Source: Xanthomonas sontii (GTDB taxonomy: Bacteria; Pseudomonadota; Gammaproteobacteria; Xanthomonadales; Xanthomonadaceae). From it: 64,000 nucleotides of DNA. Where the stretch lies: the NCBI RefSeq assembly GCF_040529055.1, contig NZ_CP132342.1, positions 1,300,001-1,364,000 of the forward strand. The letters run 5' to 3'. A program made the position numbers and the translations under genes. A model generated the notes under the pieces. The model had not been told where the DNA came from. It did not search any database and saw only the letters and a list, made by a program, of their open reading frames with translations. Below, in pieces: positions 38,669 through 48,384 of the stretch (the stretch's first letter is position 1; each line of letters begins with the position of its first letter).

Positions 38669-39984
38669 GCACGCAGGCATCGCTGCCATTCGCCAGCGCC
38701 GCGCCGGCGGCGCTGCCCGGCGCACGTTTCTTCGCCGACCTGCAGCACACCCTGGCGCCGTATCCCTGGGCCTACGACGCGATGGTGATCGTGGCGCTGC
38801 TGCTGGCGGCGTGGCTGGCCAACTGGGTGACCAAGCGGATCCTGCTGCGCGGGCTGCGGCGGGTGCTGCGCGCCACCGTGCTCAGCGACAAGGAAGTGAA
38901 GCTGAGCGTGATCCCGCGCCTGGCCAACGTGATCCCGGCGCTGGTGCTGTCGCTGGGCATCGGCGCGGTGCCGCACCTGCCGGCGGCGATGGTCAGCGTG
39001 GTGCGCAACGTCTGCGCCGCCTTCATCGTGCTGACCGTGGCGCTGGCCCTGTCGCGGGTGCTGGATCTGCTCAACCACGTCTACGAGCGGCGCCCGGATG
39101 CGCACAACAAGCCGATCAAGGGCTACATGCAGTTGCTCAAGATCGTGCTCGGCGTGGTCGCGGCGGTGCTGATGGTGTCGGTGCTGGTCGACAAGTCGCC
39201 GGTGATCCTGCTGTCGGGCGTGGGCGCGATGATGGCGGTGCTGATCCTGGTGTTCCAGGACACCCTGCTGTCGCTGGTGGCCAGCGTCACCATCAGTTCC
39301 AACGACATGGTCCGCGTCGGCGACTGGATCGAGATGCCGCAGCAGAACGCCGACGGCGACGTGATCGACATCGCGCTGCATACGGTCAAGGTCCAGAACT
39401 GGGACAAGACCATCACCACCATCCCGACCAAGAAGCTGATCAGCGACTCGTTCAAGAACTGGCGCGGGATGAGCGAGGCCGGCGGGCGCCGGATCAAGCG
39501 CGCGCTATATCTGGACCAGCACAGTGTGCGCTTCCTCGACGCTGCCGAGATCGAGCAGATGCGGCAGTTGACCGTGCTGCGCGAGTACATCGACCGCAAG
39601 CGCGACGAACTCGGCGCGTGGAACGGGGCGCTGGCCGAACGTGGGGTGGCGCCGATCAACGGCCGCCGGATCACCAACCTCGGCACCTTCCGCGCCTACG
39701 TCGAACATTACCTGCGCGCCAGCCCGCACGTGCGCCAGGACATGACCCTGCTGGTGCGGCAGCTGGAACCCGGCGCCAACGGCCTGCCGCTGGAGCTGTA
39801 CTGCTTCGCCAACGACACCCGCTGGGCGATGTACGAGCAGATCCAGGCGGACCTGTTCGATCACCTGCTGGCGATCCTGCCCAATTTCGACCTGCGCGTG
39901 TTCCAGGCTTCCAGCGACGCGATGTTCATGGACAGCGCGCGGATCCGCCGCGCCCCGGACGCCGTGCCGCCGCCGGCGGCTTGA
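38665..39984 (+). CDS. MscS-family mechanosensitive channel (YbdG-like)
   Basis: The 439-aa protein has five or so membrane helices. The pore-lining helix and MscS domain include GVGAMMAVLILVFQDTLLSL, SVTISSNDMVRVGDWIEMP, and then TIPTKKLISDSFKNWRGM. The large soluble C-terminal part is typical of YbdG-type channels, which respond to mild osmotic downshock. Its start overlaps the folB stop by four bases, so the genes are coupled though unrelated in function. Confidence 0.92.
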   Translation: MSTQASLPFASAAPAALPGARFFADLQHTLAPYPWAYDAMVIVALLLAAWLANWVTKRILLRGLRRVLRATVLSDKEVKLSVIPRLANVIPALVLSLGIGAVPHLPAAMVSVVRNVCAAFIVLTVALALSRVLDLLNHVYERRPDAHNKPIKGYMQLLKIVLGVVAAVLMVSVLVDKSPVILLSGVGAMMAVLILVFQDTLLSLVASVTISSNDMVRVGDWIEMPQQNADGDVIDIALHTVKVQNWDKTITTIPTKKLISDSFKNWRGMSEAGGRRIKRALYLDQHSVRFLDAAEIEQMRQLTVLREYIDRKRDELGAWNGALAERGVAPINGRRITNLGTFRAYVEHYLRASPHVRQDMTLLVRQLEPGANGLPLELYCFANDTRWAMYEQIQADLFDHLLAILPNFDLRVFQASSDAMFMDSARIRRAPDAVPPPAA

Positions 39985-40063
39985 CGGCTGTCACGTCTGC
40001 GGGCATGTTGCGGGACAACATGCCGGCGCCTCTCGCCGCCGGCCCGCAGCAACAAGGGGCGCG

Positions 40064-41512
40064 ATGGACTGGAGCAAGTACCGCACGGCCACCTTCGACG
40101 AGCTGATCCAGTCCGACGGGCAGCCACGTCCGGCCGCGCGCCGGGTCATCGAGTACCTGTCCAGCCTCAGTGGACGCGAATTGTCCGAACGCCAGCTCGC
40201 CGCCGACGTCGCCGCGCGGGTCATGGGCATCACCTTCACCGTCTACTCCGACGGCCGCAACGTCGACCGCACGCTGCCGTTCGACCTGATCCCGCGGGTG
40301 ATCCCGCTGCACGAATGGCAACGCACCGAGGCCGGGCTGAAGCAGCGCATGCGCGCGCTCAACCTGTTCATCGGCGACATCTACGGCGCCCAGCGCATCG
40401 TCAAGGACAAGGTGTTCCCGGCGATGCTGCTGGAGCACTCGGTGAACTTCCGCCCGCAGTGCGTGGGCATCACCCCGGCACTGGGTGTGTGGGCGCACGT
40501 GTGCGGCTCGGACCTGGTGCGCGACGCCGACGGCACCCTGTACGCGTTGGAGGACAACCTGCGCATCCCCAGCGGCGTGTCGTACATGCTCGAGAACCGC
40601 ATGGTCGCCAAGCGGGTGTTCCCGGAGCTGTTCGAGACCAGCGCGATCCTGCCGGTGGACGATTACCCGGCGCAGCTCTACGACACCCTGGCGGCGCTGT
40701 CGCCGCGCCCGGGCGACCAGCCGGTGATCGCGTTGCTGACCCCGGGCATCTTCAACAGCGCCTACTTCGAGCATGCCTACCTGGCGCAGGCGATGGGCAT
40801 CGAGCTGGTCGAGGGCGACGATCTGTTCGTGGCCGACGACGACTGCACCTACATGCGCACGGTGTACGGGCCGCGCCGGGTCGACGTGATCTACCGCCGG
40901 GTCGACGACCTGTTCCTGGATCCGGAGGCGTTCCGCGCCGATTCGGTGCTGGGCGTGGCCGGACTGATCCGCAGCTGGCGCGCCGGCAAGGTGGCGCTGG
41001 CCAATGCGCCGGGCGCCGGCGTGGCCGACGACAAGGTGGTGTTCGCCTACGTGCCGAAGATGATCCGCTACTACCTGGACGAGGAGCCGATCCTGCCCAA
41101 CGTGCCCAGCTACCTGTGCCACGACGACACCGACCGCCAGTACGTGCTTGAGCACCTGGACGAACTGGTGGTGAAGCCGGCCAACGAGTCCGGCGGCTAC
41201 GGCATGCTGATCGGCCCGCGCTCGACCACGCGCCAGCGCGAGCAGTTCCGCAAGCTGATCCTGGCAGACCCGCGCAACTACATGGCGCAGCCGACCCTGG
41301 GCCTGTCCACCGCGCCGATCGTGACCGAGGCCGGACCGGCGCCGCGGCACCTGGACCTGCGCCCGTTCATCCTCTCCCGCGAGGACGTCTACGTGACCAC
41401 CGGCGGGTTGACCCGGGTGGCGATGGAGGAGGGCTCGCTGGTGGTCAATTCCTCGCAGGGCGGCGGCGCCAAGGACACCTGGGTGGTGGACCTGGACGAG
41501 GAGCTGGACTGA
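40064..41512 (+). CDS. Circularly permuted ATP-grasp protein
   Basis: The 482-aa protein matches the circularly permuted ATP-grasp type 2 family. Conserved segments are LPFDLIPRVIPLHEW, ITPALGVWAHVCGSDLVRD, ALEDNLRIPSGVSYMLENR, DELVVKPANESGGYGMLIGP and LVVNSSQGGGAKDTWV. ATP-grasp enzymes form amide or ester bonds to peptides or metabolites. The family is predicted, with alpha-E proteins, to make or modify a small peptide-like product, but no product is known. Its stop overlaps the alpha-E start (TGATG). Confidence 0.93.
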   Translation: MDWSKYRTATFDELIQSDGQPRPAARRVIEYLSSLSGRELSERQLAADVAARVMGITFTVYSDGRNVDRTLPFDLIPRVIPLHEWQRTEAGLKQRMRALNLFIGDIYGAQRIVKDKVFPAMLLEHSVNFRPQCVGITPALGVWAHVCGSDLVRDADGTLYALEDNLRIPSGVSYMLENRMVAKRVFPELFETSAILPVDDYPAQLYDTLAALSPRPGDQPVIALLTPGIFNSAYFEHAYLAQAMGIELVEGDDLFVADDDCTYMRTVYGPRRVDVIYRRVDDLFLDPEAFRADSVLGVAGLIRSWRAGKVALANAPGAGVADDKVVFAYVPKMIRYYLDEEPILPNVPSYLCHDDTDRQYVLEHLDELVVKPANESGGYGMLIGPRSTTRQREQFRKLILADPRNYMAQPTLGLSTAPIVTEAGPAPRHLDLRPFILSREDVYVTTGGLTRVAMEEGSLVVNSSQGGGAKDTWVVDLDEELD

Positions 41513-42453
41513 TGCTCTCGCGCGTCGCCGACAACCTCTACTGGTTCAGCCGCTACGTGCGCCGCGCCGAGACCACCGCGCGGCTGGTCGGGGTGGGCAG
41601 CCTGCTGCAGCTGGACCTGCCGCGCTCGGTGCGCTTCGCCTGGCGGCCGATGATCGACACGGTCGGCGCCGGCGAGATCTTCGCGCTGTGGTTCCCCAAC
41701 GCCGGCGACGACGTCGGCGACGCCGACGTGGTGCGCTTCCTGCTGCTGGACGAGCGCAATCCGTCCTCGCTGCGCAGTTCGGTGCAGTACGCGCGCGAAC
41801 TGCTGCGCAGCATCCGCGACACCCTGCCGCAGGAGATCTGGGAAGCGGTCAACGACCTGCACCTGTACATCGACGCCAACGGCGAGCGCAGCGTCGGTCG
41901 CCGTTACCGCATGGAGTTCCTGGGCCACGTGACCGACGCCTGCCTGAAGGTGTCCGGGCTGCTGACCGCCAACGTCAGCCGCGACATCGGCTTCCAGTTC
42001 CTGCGCCTGGGCACGGCGATCGAACAGGCCGACATGACCACGCGCATCATCGATGCCGGTGCCTCGGGCCTGATCACCCCGCGCAAGGCCGACGACCGCG
42101 AGGCCTACCAGGCCATGCAGTGGATGAGCGTGCTGCGCGCGCAGGCCGCCTACCAGATGTACCGCCGCCACGTGCGCCAGCGCGTCACCGGCGAGCAGGC
42201 GCTGCGCTTCCTGCTGCAGAACAACGATTTCCCGCGCAGCGTGCAGTTCTGCCTGGTCCGCGCCCAGCACATCCTGCCGACCATGCCGCCGCGGCCGCCG
42301 GTGGAGCGCGCGCTGATGCGCATCAGCGGGCTGGTGCGCAATGCCGATCCGGCCTACCTGGCCGCGCACAACCCGGCCGGGTTCATGGACGAGATCCAGA
42401 CCCACCTCGGCCACCTGCACAGCGCCATCGCCGAGGCCTACTTCAGCTCCTGA
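41512..42453 (+). CDS. Alpha-E domain protein, partner of the ATP-grasp gene
   Basis: The 313-aa all-helical protein begins MLSRVADNLYWFSRYVRRAE, the characteristic start of the alpha-E domain family, and contains RTAQHPR-like conserved arginine clusters. It is always found beside the circularly permuted ATP-grasp gene, often with a transglutaminase-like protease gene. Here the transglutaminase is absent from the immediate downstream position. Translational coupling with the ATP-grasp gene is shown by the overlap at 41512. Confidence 0.93.
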   Translation: MLSRVADNLYWFSRYVRRAETTARLVGVGSLLQLDLPRSVRFAWRPMIDTVGAGEIFALWFPNAGDDVGDADVVRFLLLDERNPSSLRSSVQYARELLRSIRDTLPQEIWEAVNDLHLYIDANGERSVGRRYRMEFLGHVTDACLKVSGLLTANVSRDIGFQFLRLGTAIEQADMTTRIIDAGASGLITPRKADDREAYQAMQWMSVLRAQAAYQMYRRHVRQRVTGEQALRFLLQNNDFPRSVQFCLVRAQHILPTMPPRPPVERALMRISGLVRNADPAYLAAHNPAGFMDEIQTHLGHLHSAIAEAYFSS

Positions 42454-42642
42454 GCTGAGGCGGGTGGCCTGTGCGCCGCGCCAGCGGCCGGCCGCGGCGA
42501 TCCGGGATCCACGCCGGGCCGGGCCCGGCTTCCCCTCGAGTCCCCCCTAGGCGGCGCCCCTTCGCCGGCGTATGGTGCGCGGCGGCCGGGTCGGGCCCGG
42601 TCGGTAGACAGTTTTATGAATAGGCGATTCCGGCGCCGGAAC

Positions 42643-42696
42643 TTGCCCCATCGACTGGCCGCAGAGCTAGAATTGGCGGCTATGTAAACGTTTTCT
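42643..42696 (+). promoter_or_regulatory. Promoter with LacI-type operator before the GH3 gene
   Basis: A good -10 (TAGAAT, 42668-42673) lies after a weak -35-like TTGCCC (42643-42648). A near-palindrome TGTAAACGTTTTC at 42683-42696, centred on AACGTT, follows. LacI/GalR-family repressors recognise such sites (consensus around TGTAAACGTTTACA). Its position just after the -10 suggests repression of the beta-glucosidase until a sugar is present. The regulator is not encoded next to it. Confidence 0.6.
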
Positions 42697-42707
42697 CAAA
42701 GGACCCC

Positions 42708-44882
42708 ATGGCTTCGGATCGTATCGAATCGCTCATCGCCCGCATGACCGTCGAGGAGAAGGTCGGCCAGCTCGGCGTCTTCGCCGACATGGTGCGCCCG
42801 TTCGCCCCCGACGTGAATCCGGAAGCCAACGTCCGCAATGCCGACGAGGTGCTGCAGCAGGTGCGCGCCGGTCGGGTCGGCTCGCTGTTCAACGGCGTCG
42901 GCGCGGAACTGGGGCGGCGCATCCAGCAGGTGGCGCTGGAGGAGAGCCGGCTGGGGATCCCGGTGATCCTGGCTGCGGACGTGATCCACGGCATGCGCAC
43001 GGTGTTCCCGATCCCGCTGGGCGAGGCCGCCAGCTTCGAGCCGGAACTGGCCGAGCGCACCGCGCGCGCCACCGCGGTCGAGGCCACCGCCGCCGGCATC
43101 CACTGGACCTACGCGCCGGCGGTGGACATCGCCCGCGATCAGCGCTGGGGCCGCGGCGCCGAGGGCGCCGGCGAGGATGTGGTGCTGGGCTGCGCCTTCG
43201 CCGCCGCGCGCGTGCGCGGCTTCCACGGGCCGGACCTGCGCGCCGACGACGCCTTGCTGGCCACGCCCAAGCACTTCGCCGCCTATGGCGCGGTCGCCGC
43301 CGGCATGGAGTACGCCAGCGTCGACATCGCCCCGCAGACCCTGCGCGACGTGCATCTGCCGCCGTTCCAGGCCGCCTTCGAGGCCGGCGCGCTGAGCGTG
43401 ATGACCTCCTTCAACGACATCAACGGCGTGCCGGCCAGCGCCAACCACGAACTGCTGACCGAGATCCTGCGCGGCGAATGGAAATTCCCCGGCGTGGTGA
43501 TCTCCGACTACACCGCCGACATGGAGCTGATCGCGCACGGCTATGCCGCCGACGAGCGCGACGCGACCAAGAAGGCCTTCCTGGCCGGCATGGACATGAG
43601 CATGCAGAGCGGCTTCTACGCCGCGCACCTGCCGTCGCTGGTGGAGGACGGCGAGGTGCCGATGGCGCTGCTGGATGCCTCGGTGCGCCGCGTGCTGGAA
43701 CTGAAGGAAGCGATCGGCCTGCTCGACGATCCGTACCGTTCGCTGGACCCGGCGCGCGAGGCCGACCTGTCGCACATCGCCGCGCACGATGCGCTGGCGC
43801 GCGACGCGGCGCGGCGCTCGATCGTGCTGTTGAAGAACGACGGCCCGGTGCTGCCGCTGCGCAAGCAGGGCCAGAAGATCGCGCTGATCGGCCCGTTCGC
43901 GCAGGACCGCGACAACATCGAGGGCTGCTGGACCCTGTTCGGCGACAAGAGCCGCTATGTGACCCTGGAAGCCGGCGTGCGCGCCGCGCTGGACGACGCG
44001 CAGGCGCTGACCGTGGTGCCCGGCTGCGGCCTGGAAGCGCCGCTGGACGGCGGCATCGAGGCGGCGGTGGCCGCCGCGCGCGCCGCCGACGTGGTGGTGC
44101 TGGCGCTGGGCGAGCCGCAGCGCTACAGCGGCGAGGCGCAGTCGCGCACGCAGATCGTGCTGCCGCCGGCGCAGCAGGCGCTGGCCGAGGCGGTCGCCGC
44201 CACCGGCACGCCGCTGGTGGTGCTGCTGCGCAACGGCCGCGCGCTGGCGCTGCAGGGTGCGGTGCGCGACGCCGCGGCGATCGCGGTGACCTGGTACCTG
44301 GGCACGCAGACCGGTCCGGCGGTGGCCGACGTGCTGTTCGGCGACTACAACCCGTCCGCGCGCCTGCCGGTGAGCTTCCCGCTGGATGCCGGGCAGCAGC
44401 CGTACTTCTACAACCACCCGCGCACCGGCCGGCCGGAACTGCCGACGATGAGCGAGTTCAAGTCGCGCTGGCGCGAGGTGCCGAACGCGCCGCTGTATCC
44501 GTTCGGCCATGGCCTCGGCTACACGCAGTTCGCCTATGGCGCGCCGCAGCTCGACCGCACCCAGGTCGGCTGGGACGACACCCTGACCGTGACCACGCGC
44601 ATCGACAACGTCGGCGAGCGCGAAGGCGAGGAAGTGGTGCAGCTGTACATCCACGACCGCGTCGCCAGCCGGGTGCGCCCGGTGCGCGAGTTGAAGGCGT
44701 TCCGCAAGGTGCGGCTGGCCGCAGGCGAGGGCATGGAGGTCCGCTTCACCCTCGATCGCCACGCGCTGGCCTTCACCGGCCGCGACGGACAGTGCGCGGC
44801 CGAGCCGGGCCTGTTCGACCTGTGGGTGTGCGCGTCCTCGGCCAGCGGCGAGCCCGTGGCCTTCGAGCTGCTGCCCGGCTGA
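42708..44882 (+). CDS. Glycoside hydrolase family 3 beta-glucosidase, BglX-like, no signal peptide
   Basis: The 724-aa protein has the GH3 N-terminal barrel (VILAADVIHGMRTVFPIPLG, WTYAPAVDIARDQRWGRGAE, LATPKHFAAYG), the nucleophile Asp in VVISDYTADM, a GH3 C-terminal domain (SIVLLKNDGPVLPL) and a fibronectin-like tail. Unlike E. coli BglX it has no signal peptide at this start, so it probably works in the cytoplasm on imported gluco-oligosaccharides. ATG 42708 lies after AAAGGA at 42698-42703. The upstream operator suggests sugar-inducible expression. Confidence 0.9.
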   Translation: MASDRIESLIARMTVEEKVGQLGVFADMVRPFAPDVNPEANVRNADEVLQQVRAGRVGSLFNGVGAELGRRIQQVALEESRLGIPVILAADVIHGMRTVFPIPLGEAASFEPELAERTARATAVEATAAGIHWTYAPAVDIARDQRWGRGAEGAGEDVVLGCAFAAARVRGFHGPDLRADDALLATPKHFAAYGAVAAGMEYASVDIAPQTLRDVHLPPFQAAFEAGALSVMTSFNDINGVPASANHELLTEILRGEWKFPGVVISDYTADMELIAHGYAADERDATKKAFLAGMDMSMQSGFYAAHLPSLVEDGEVPMALLDASVRRVLELKEAIGLLDDPYRSLDPAREADLSHIAAHDALARDAARRSIVLLKNDGPVLPLRKQGQKIALIGPFAQDRDNIEGCWTLFGDKSRYVTLEAGVRAALDDAQALTVVPGCGLEAPLDGGIEAAVAAARAADVVVLALGEPQRYSGEAQSRTQIVLPPAQQALAEAVAATGTPLVVLLRNGRALALQGAVRDAAAIAVTWYLGTQTGPAVADVLFGDYNPSARLPVSFPLDAGQQPYFYNHPRTGRPELPTMSEFKSRWREVPNAPLYPFGHGLGYTQFAYGAPQLDRTQVGWDDTLTVTTRIDNVGEREGEEVVQLYIHDRVASRVRPVRELKAFRKVRLAAGEGMEVRFTLDRHALAFTGRDGQCAAEPGLFDLWVCASSASGEPVAFELLPG

Positions 44883-45337
44883 GCCTGGCGCAGCGCCAGC
44901 CGTCGCCGACGTGGGCGTGACGCCGATGGTGATTCGGCCGCGCGGATCGCCCCGATCCGGAGGCAGCGCCATGCCGCCCGGAGGACGCGCGCTGGCTGCT
45001 CTTGCAGCCACTTTCATGGTCTGGCGTGCCTCTGTGGGGTCGCAACGGACGCCTGTCGTGGGTGCGGGCGCGTGTACTCGTCGCGTCGGCTCCTGCCTGC
45101 GGCCTGCGTTCCCGGCCTTCCATGCAGGACGCGGCGTGACGCCGCCTGCATCTGCGGAAGCGTTCCGATGCGGCCTGCTGCAGGCATCTACGGCGGGGGC
45201 GGCGCGGCATCCACTGTGATCGGGTGCGTAACTCGCCGCTTTCCTCTACCTTATGCATTCAGGTTGCGTTGTCGGGATGCGCGCTGCGCCTCGCCCATGC
45301 GCCGATCCTAGTCTTCCCTCATCACAAGGAATTTCTC
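44883..45337. other. Spacer without a recognisable gene
   Basis: These 455 bp between the beta-glucosidase and yiaA contain only short open frames without family similarity or ribosome sites. One stretch near 45118-45190 is rich in short complementary GC words (TGCAGG, CCTGCA), but no clear terminator, repeat family or RNA gene can be named. Confidence 0.5.
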
Positions 45338-45781
45338 ATGCAAGCTGCGCCCAAGACCTCCGCCGCCTTTATCGCTGCCTCCTGGGGGGCGTTGCTGCTG
45401 GGCACGGGCGGGTTCCTGATCGGCTTGTGGAATGCCGAAATGATGTTGAACGAGAAGGGGTATTACTTCACGGTCCTGCTGTTCGGCCTGTTTTCCGCGG
45501 TCTCGCTGCAAAAGAGCGTGCGCGACCGCGTCGAGGACATTCCGGTGAGCGCGTTGTATTACTCGATCTGCTGGTTCTCGGTGATCGCGGCGCTGGTGCT
45601 GTTGGCAGTCGGTCTGTTCAATGCAACCTTGTTGCTGAGCGAGAAAGGCTTCTATGCCATGGCCTTCGCGCTTAGCCTGTTCGGTGCAGTGGCGGTGCAG
45701 AAGAACACCCGCGATGCGGTGGGGGCCGGTCAAGGCGGCAAGCGCCACGTCGGGCAGACGCTGCCGCCTCCGCTGGAGTGA
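45338..45781 (+). CDS. yiaA: YiaA/YiaB-type inner membrane protein
   Basis: The 147-aa protein is made of two copies of a two-helix module. Each has a [15 protein letters not shown] or [15 protein letters not shown] stretch and a following [10 protein letters not shown] or [10 protein letters not shown] motif. This is the YiaAB two-helix domain. Four membrane helices are expected; the function is unknown. ATG 45338 has AAGGA eight bases upstream, which sets the start well inside a longer open frame. Confidence 0.9.
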   Translation: MQAAPKTSAAFIAASWGALLLGTGGFLIGLWNAEMMLNEKGYYFTVLLFGLFSAVSLQKSVRDRVEDIPVSALYYSICWFSVIAALVLLAVGLFNATLLLSEKGFYAMAFALSLFGAVAVQKNTRDAVGAGQGGKRHVGQTLPPPLE

Positions 45782-45916
45782 TCCGGTCTGGCGCGCTGCC
45801 CCGGGCGGGCAGACCGCTGCCGTCGTGACCGCGACCACGGCTTGGCCGCGGCATGCTTGCCGTGCACGCGGGCTCTGCTAGGTTCGGGATTCGACCCCAA
45901 CCGATAGGTGCACGTC

Positions 45917-47059
45917 ATGCGAACTCCCCTGGGTTTGGCTTGCGCGCTGGCCATGGGCCTGGCGATCTCTGCGGCGCACGCCGCCCCCGCCGACACGGCC
46001 GCCGAGCGGCGCGGCGACTGGCCGTTCTCGGCGACGCCGGTCGCCACCTTCAACGAACCCTGGGCGATGAGCTTCCTGCCCGATGGCACTGCGCTGGTCA
46101 GCGAGAAGGGTGGCACGTTGAAGCGCATCGACCCGGTCAGCGGCCATACCGGCACGGTCAGCGGCGTCCCCACCGTGGCGTACGGCGGCCAGGGCGGTCT
46201 CGGCGACGTGCTGCCGCATCCGGGCTTCGCCAAGAACGGATGGGTCTACCTGAGCTACGCCGAACCCGGCAGCGGCGACACTCGCGGCGCGGCGGTGATG
46301 CGCGCCAAGCTGACCCTGGACAGCAGCGGCGGCGGCACCCTGTCGCAGCAGCAGGTGATCTGGCGGCAGCAGCCCAAGGTGTCCGGCAACGGCCACTTCG
46401 GCCATCGGCTGGCGTTCGGCCCGGACGGCAAGCTGTGGATCAGTTCCAGCGAGCGGCAGAAGTTCGATCCGGCGCAGGACATGAGTGGCAACCTGGGCAA
46501 GATCGTGCGTCTCAACGACGACGGCAGCGTGCCGGCCGACAATCCGTTCGCCAACCGCGGCGGCGTCGCCGCGCAGGTGTGGTCGCTGGGCCACCGCAAC
46601 GTGCTCGGTCTGGCCTTCGACGCCAACGGGCGGTTGTGGGAACACGAAATGGGCCCGGCCGGCGGCGACGAGCTGAACCTGATCCAGCGCGGCGCCAATT
46701 ACGGCTACCCGATCGTGTCCAATGGCGACCACTACGATGGACGCCCGATTCCCGATCACAGCACGCGCCCGGAATTCGCTGCGCCCAAGGTGAGCTGGAC
46801 GCCGGTGATCTCGCCGGCCGGCTTCGTCATCTACAACGGCAGCCGCTTCCCGCAGTGGCGCGGCAACGGCTTCATCGGCGGCCTGTCCTCGCAGTCGCTG
46901 GTGCGGATCGAGTTCGACGGCGAGAGCGCACGCGAGGCGGCGCGCTACGACATGGGCAAGCGCATCCGCGAGGTGGAGCAGGGGCCGGATGGCGCGCTGT
47001 GGCTGCTGGAGGATGGCGCCGGTGGGCGGTTGCTGAAGTTGCAGCCGCTGGAGAGTTGA
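45917..47059 (+). CDS. PQQ-dependent aldose sugar dehydrogenase (YliI-like), periplasmic
   Basis: The 380-aa protein has a signal peptide (cleavage near AHAA) and a six-bladed propeller of the soluble glucose-dehydrogenase/YliI type. Family segments are [64 protein letters not shown], and then [14 protein letters not shown] with [10 protein letters not shown]. These bind the PQQ cofactor and calcium and oxidise aldoses in the periplasm. A GTG at 45908 would add three residues. Whether this organism makes PQQ cannot be judged from the window. Confidence 0.92.
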   Translation: MRTPLGLACALAMGLAISAAHAAPADTAAERRGDWPFSATPVATFNEPWAMSFLPDGTALVSEKGGTLKRIDPVSGHTGTVSGVPTVAYGGQGGLGDVLPHPGFAKNGWVYLSYAEPGSGDTRGAAVMRAKLTLDSSGGGTLSQQQVIWRQQPKVSGNGHFGHRLAFGPDGKLWISSSERQKFDPAQDMSGNLGKIVRLNDDGSVPADNPFANRGGVAAQVWSLGHRNVLGLAFDANGRLWEHEMGPAGGDELNLIQRGANYGYPIVSNGDHYDGRPIPDHSTRPEFAAPKVSWTPVISPAGFVIYNGSRFPQWRGNGFIGGLSSQSLVRIEFDGESAREAARYDMGKRIREVEQGPDGALWLLEDGAGGRLLKLQPLES

Positions 47060-47179
47060 GGAGTACACCCGGCAGCGGCGGTTGCGCCGCTGCCGGGTGA
47101 GCAGCATGGGGCGTGCCTGCCTGCCGATGCGTAGGTGATGGCACCGTGGGTGCGATCAGGACATCGCCGTGCTGCCATC

Positions 47180-47245
47180 GTAGGCGCGGCTTCAGCCGCG
47201 ACAGGCTTTCTTGGTAAAGCCCGTCGCGGCTGAAGCCGCTTCTAC
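47180..47245. repeat. Palindromic TAGG-GCGGCTTCAGCCGCGAC repeat (REP-like)
   Basis: Two inverted arms, 47180-47206 (GTAGGCGCGGCTTCAGCC then GCGACAGGC) and 47219-47245 (GCCCGTCGCGGCTGAAGCC then GCTTCTAC), are separated by 12 bases. Half-copies of the same word flank the IS110 element at 51627-51635 and 52817-52842. It lies between two genes and could fold into a long hairpin in RNA. Confidence 0.85.
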
Positions 47246-47268
47246 AGGTGGGAAGGTGGCGCGTCGCC

Positions 47269-47577
47269 TTATTCGCCGTTGCCGGCACGCTCCCAGGCGC
47301 GGCGCACCGCGTGGCGGGCCTTGCTCCAGCTCAGCGTCTGCGAGCCCTTGTTGTTGTCCCAGTCGCGGTGCAGTTCCGCTTCCACCTGCTCGTAGGCGCG
47401 GTTGAAGTCGCGGATGCGCGCCTCGTGGCCGGCGTGGTAGGCGGGCTCGTAGTCCTCGAAGCGCTCGCCTTCGCTGTAATAGGGCTCGTCGGCGAAACGA
47501 TCGCGCCAGTACTGCGAGACGCTGTTGCGGTCCTCGTCGTTGGGCGCACGGCCGGGAATCTGATACGGAACGCTCAT
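47269..47577 (-). CDS. Conserved-looking small acidic hypothetical protein
   Basis: The 102-aa protein is soluble and rich in Asp, Glu, Arg, Trp and Tyr (for example YWRDRFADEPYYSEGERFED, then YEPAYHAGHEARIRD). No signal peptide or membrane helix is seen, and I do not recognise a named domain. The high charge, with aromatic residues at regular spacing, resembles small stress-associated proteins, but that is only an impression. GGAGACCC on the minus strand before ATG 47577 supports the start. It is flanked by a palindromic repeat on one side and a divergent gene on the other. Confidence 0.75.
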   Translation of the reverse strand: MSVPYQIPGRAPNDEDRNSVSQYWRDRFADEPYYSEGERFEDYEPAYHAGHEARIRDFNRAYEQVEAELHRDWDNNKGSQTLSWSKARHAVRRAWERAGNGE

Positions 47578-47746
47578 CTTGGGTCTCCGTTGCGGTGAAT
47601 GCGCTTCACGCTAGCCACGCGGCCGTTAATCCGGCCCCTGCGCGGCGTGATCGCGATATGAAACATTCATGCCTTCTGGCAGGCTGCGCAGGCGCTCGGG
47701 GTGGCTTACGATCCGCCGCTACGCCCCCTCTCTACCGACAGATCCC

Positions 47747-48253
47747 ATGGCCGCCAACGGCATCGCCTTGTTGACCCCGTACCTGGCCACGGCCGGCGTC
47801 GGCTGGCTGTATTACCGACGCATCCGTCGCTACTTCGGCCGCCAGCCCTGGCAGCCGCGGCGCACCGGCGTGCGGCTGGGGTTCCTGCTGCTGGTCGCGG
47901 GCCTGCTGACCTGGCTGGCCGTCCAGTTGCCGGCCGTGCGCCTGGGCATGGCGCTGGGCGCCGTGGGCGGCGCCGCGCTGGGCGCCTTTGCCCTGCACCA
48001 CACCCGCATCGAGCTGCAGGACGGCGCGCGCTGGTATACGCCCAATCCCTGGATCGGTGCCGCGCTGAGCGTGCTGTTGCTCGGGCGCCTGGCCTGGCGC
48101 TGGGCCAGCGGCGCCTTCGCCGGCGGCAGCGCGGAAACCCTGCAGAACGCCAGTCCGCTGACCATGAGCATCGCCGCGGCGCTGATCGCCTACGGGCTGG
48201 TGTACGCCGCGGGTCTGTTGGTGCGCATGCGGTCGCTGACACCGGCCGCCTGA
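47747..48253 (+). CDS. DUF1453-like membrane protein
   Basis: The 168-aa protein has four to five hydrophobic helices and a basic cytoplasmic loop (YYRRIRRYFGRQPWQPRRTG) typical, as I recall, of DUF1453/CcdC-like proteins. The function is unknown. ATG 47747 (MAANGIALLTPYL) is chosen because the upstream 26 residues are arginine-rich and off-pattern; no strong ribosome site is seen. Confidence 0.75.
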   Translation: MAANGIALLTPYLATAGVGWLYYRRIRRYFGRQPWQPRRTGVRLGFLLLVAGLLTWLAVQLPAVRLGMALGAVGGAALGAFALHHTRIELQDGARWYTPNPWIGAALSVLLLGRLAWRWASGAFAGGSAETLQNASPLTMSIAAALIAYGLVYAAGLLVRMRSLTPAA

Positions 48254-48384
48254 CGAACGACACGCGCGCGGATGACGACGCCATGGCGGCCATGGCGGCG
48301 GGCCTTCGGGCCGTGCAACCGCGTCAGTACGGAACTGCGCAACGGAGAGCGTCTCGCGCCAGGCCTGGCCTAGCTGGCGTGATG

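Noticed and set aside
44911..45258. Short frames between the beta-glucosidase and yiaA
   Set aside because: They are Arg/Ala/Pro-rich on both strands and have no ribosome site or recognisable fold.
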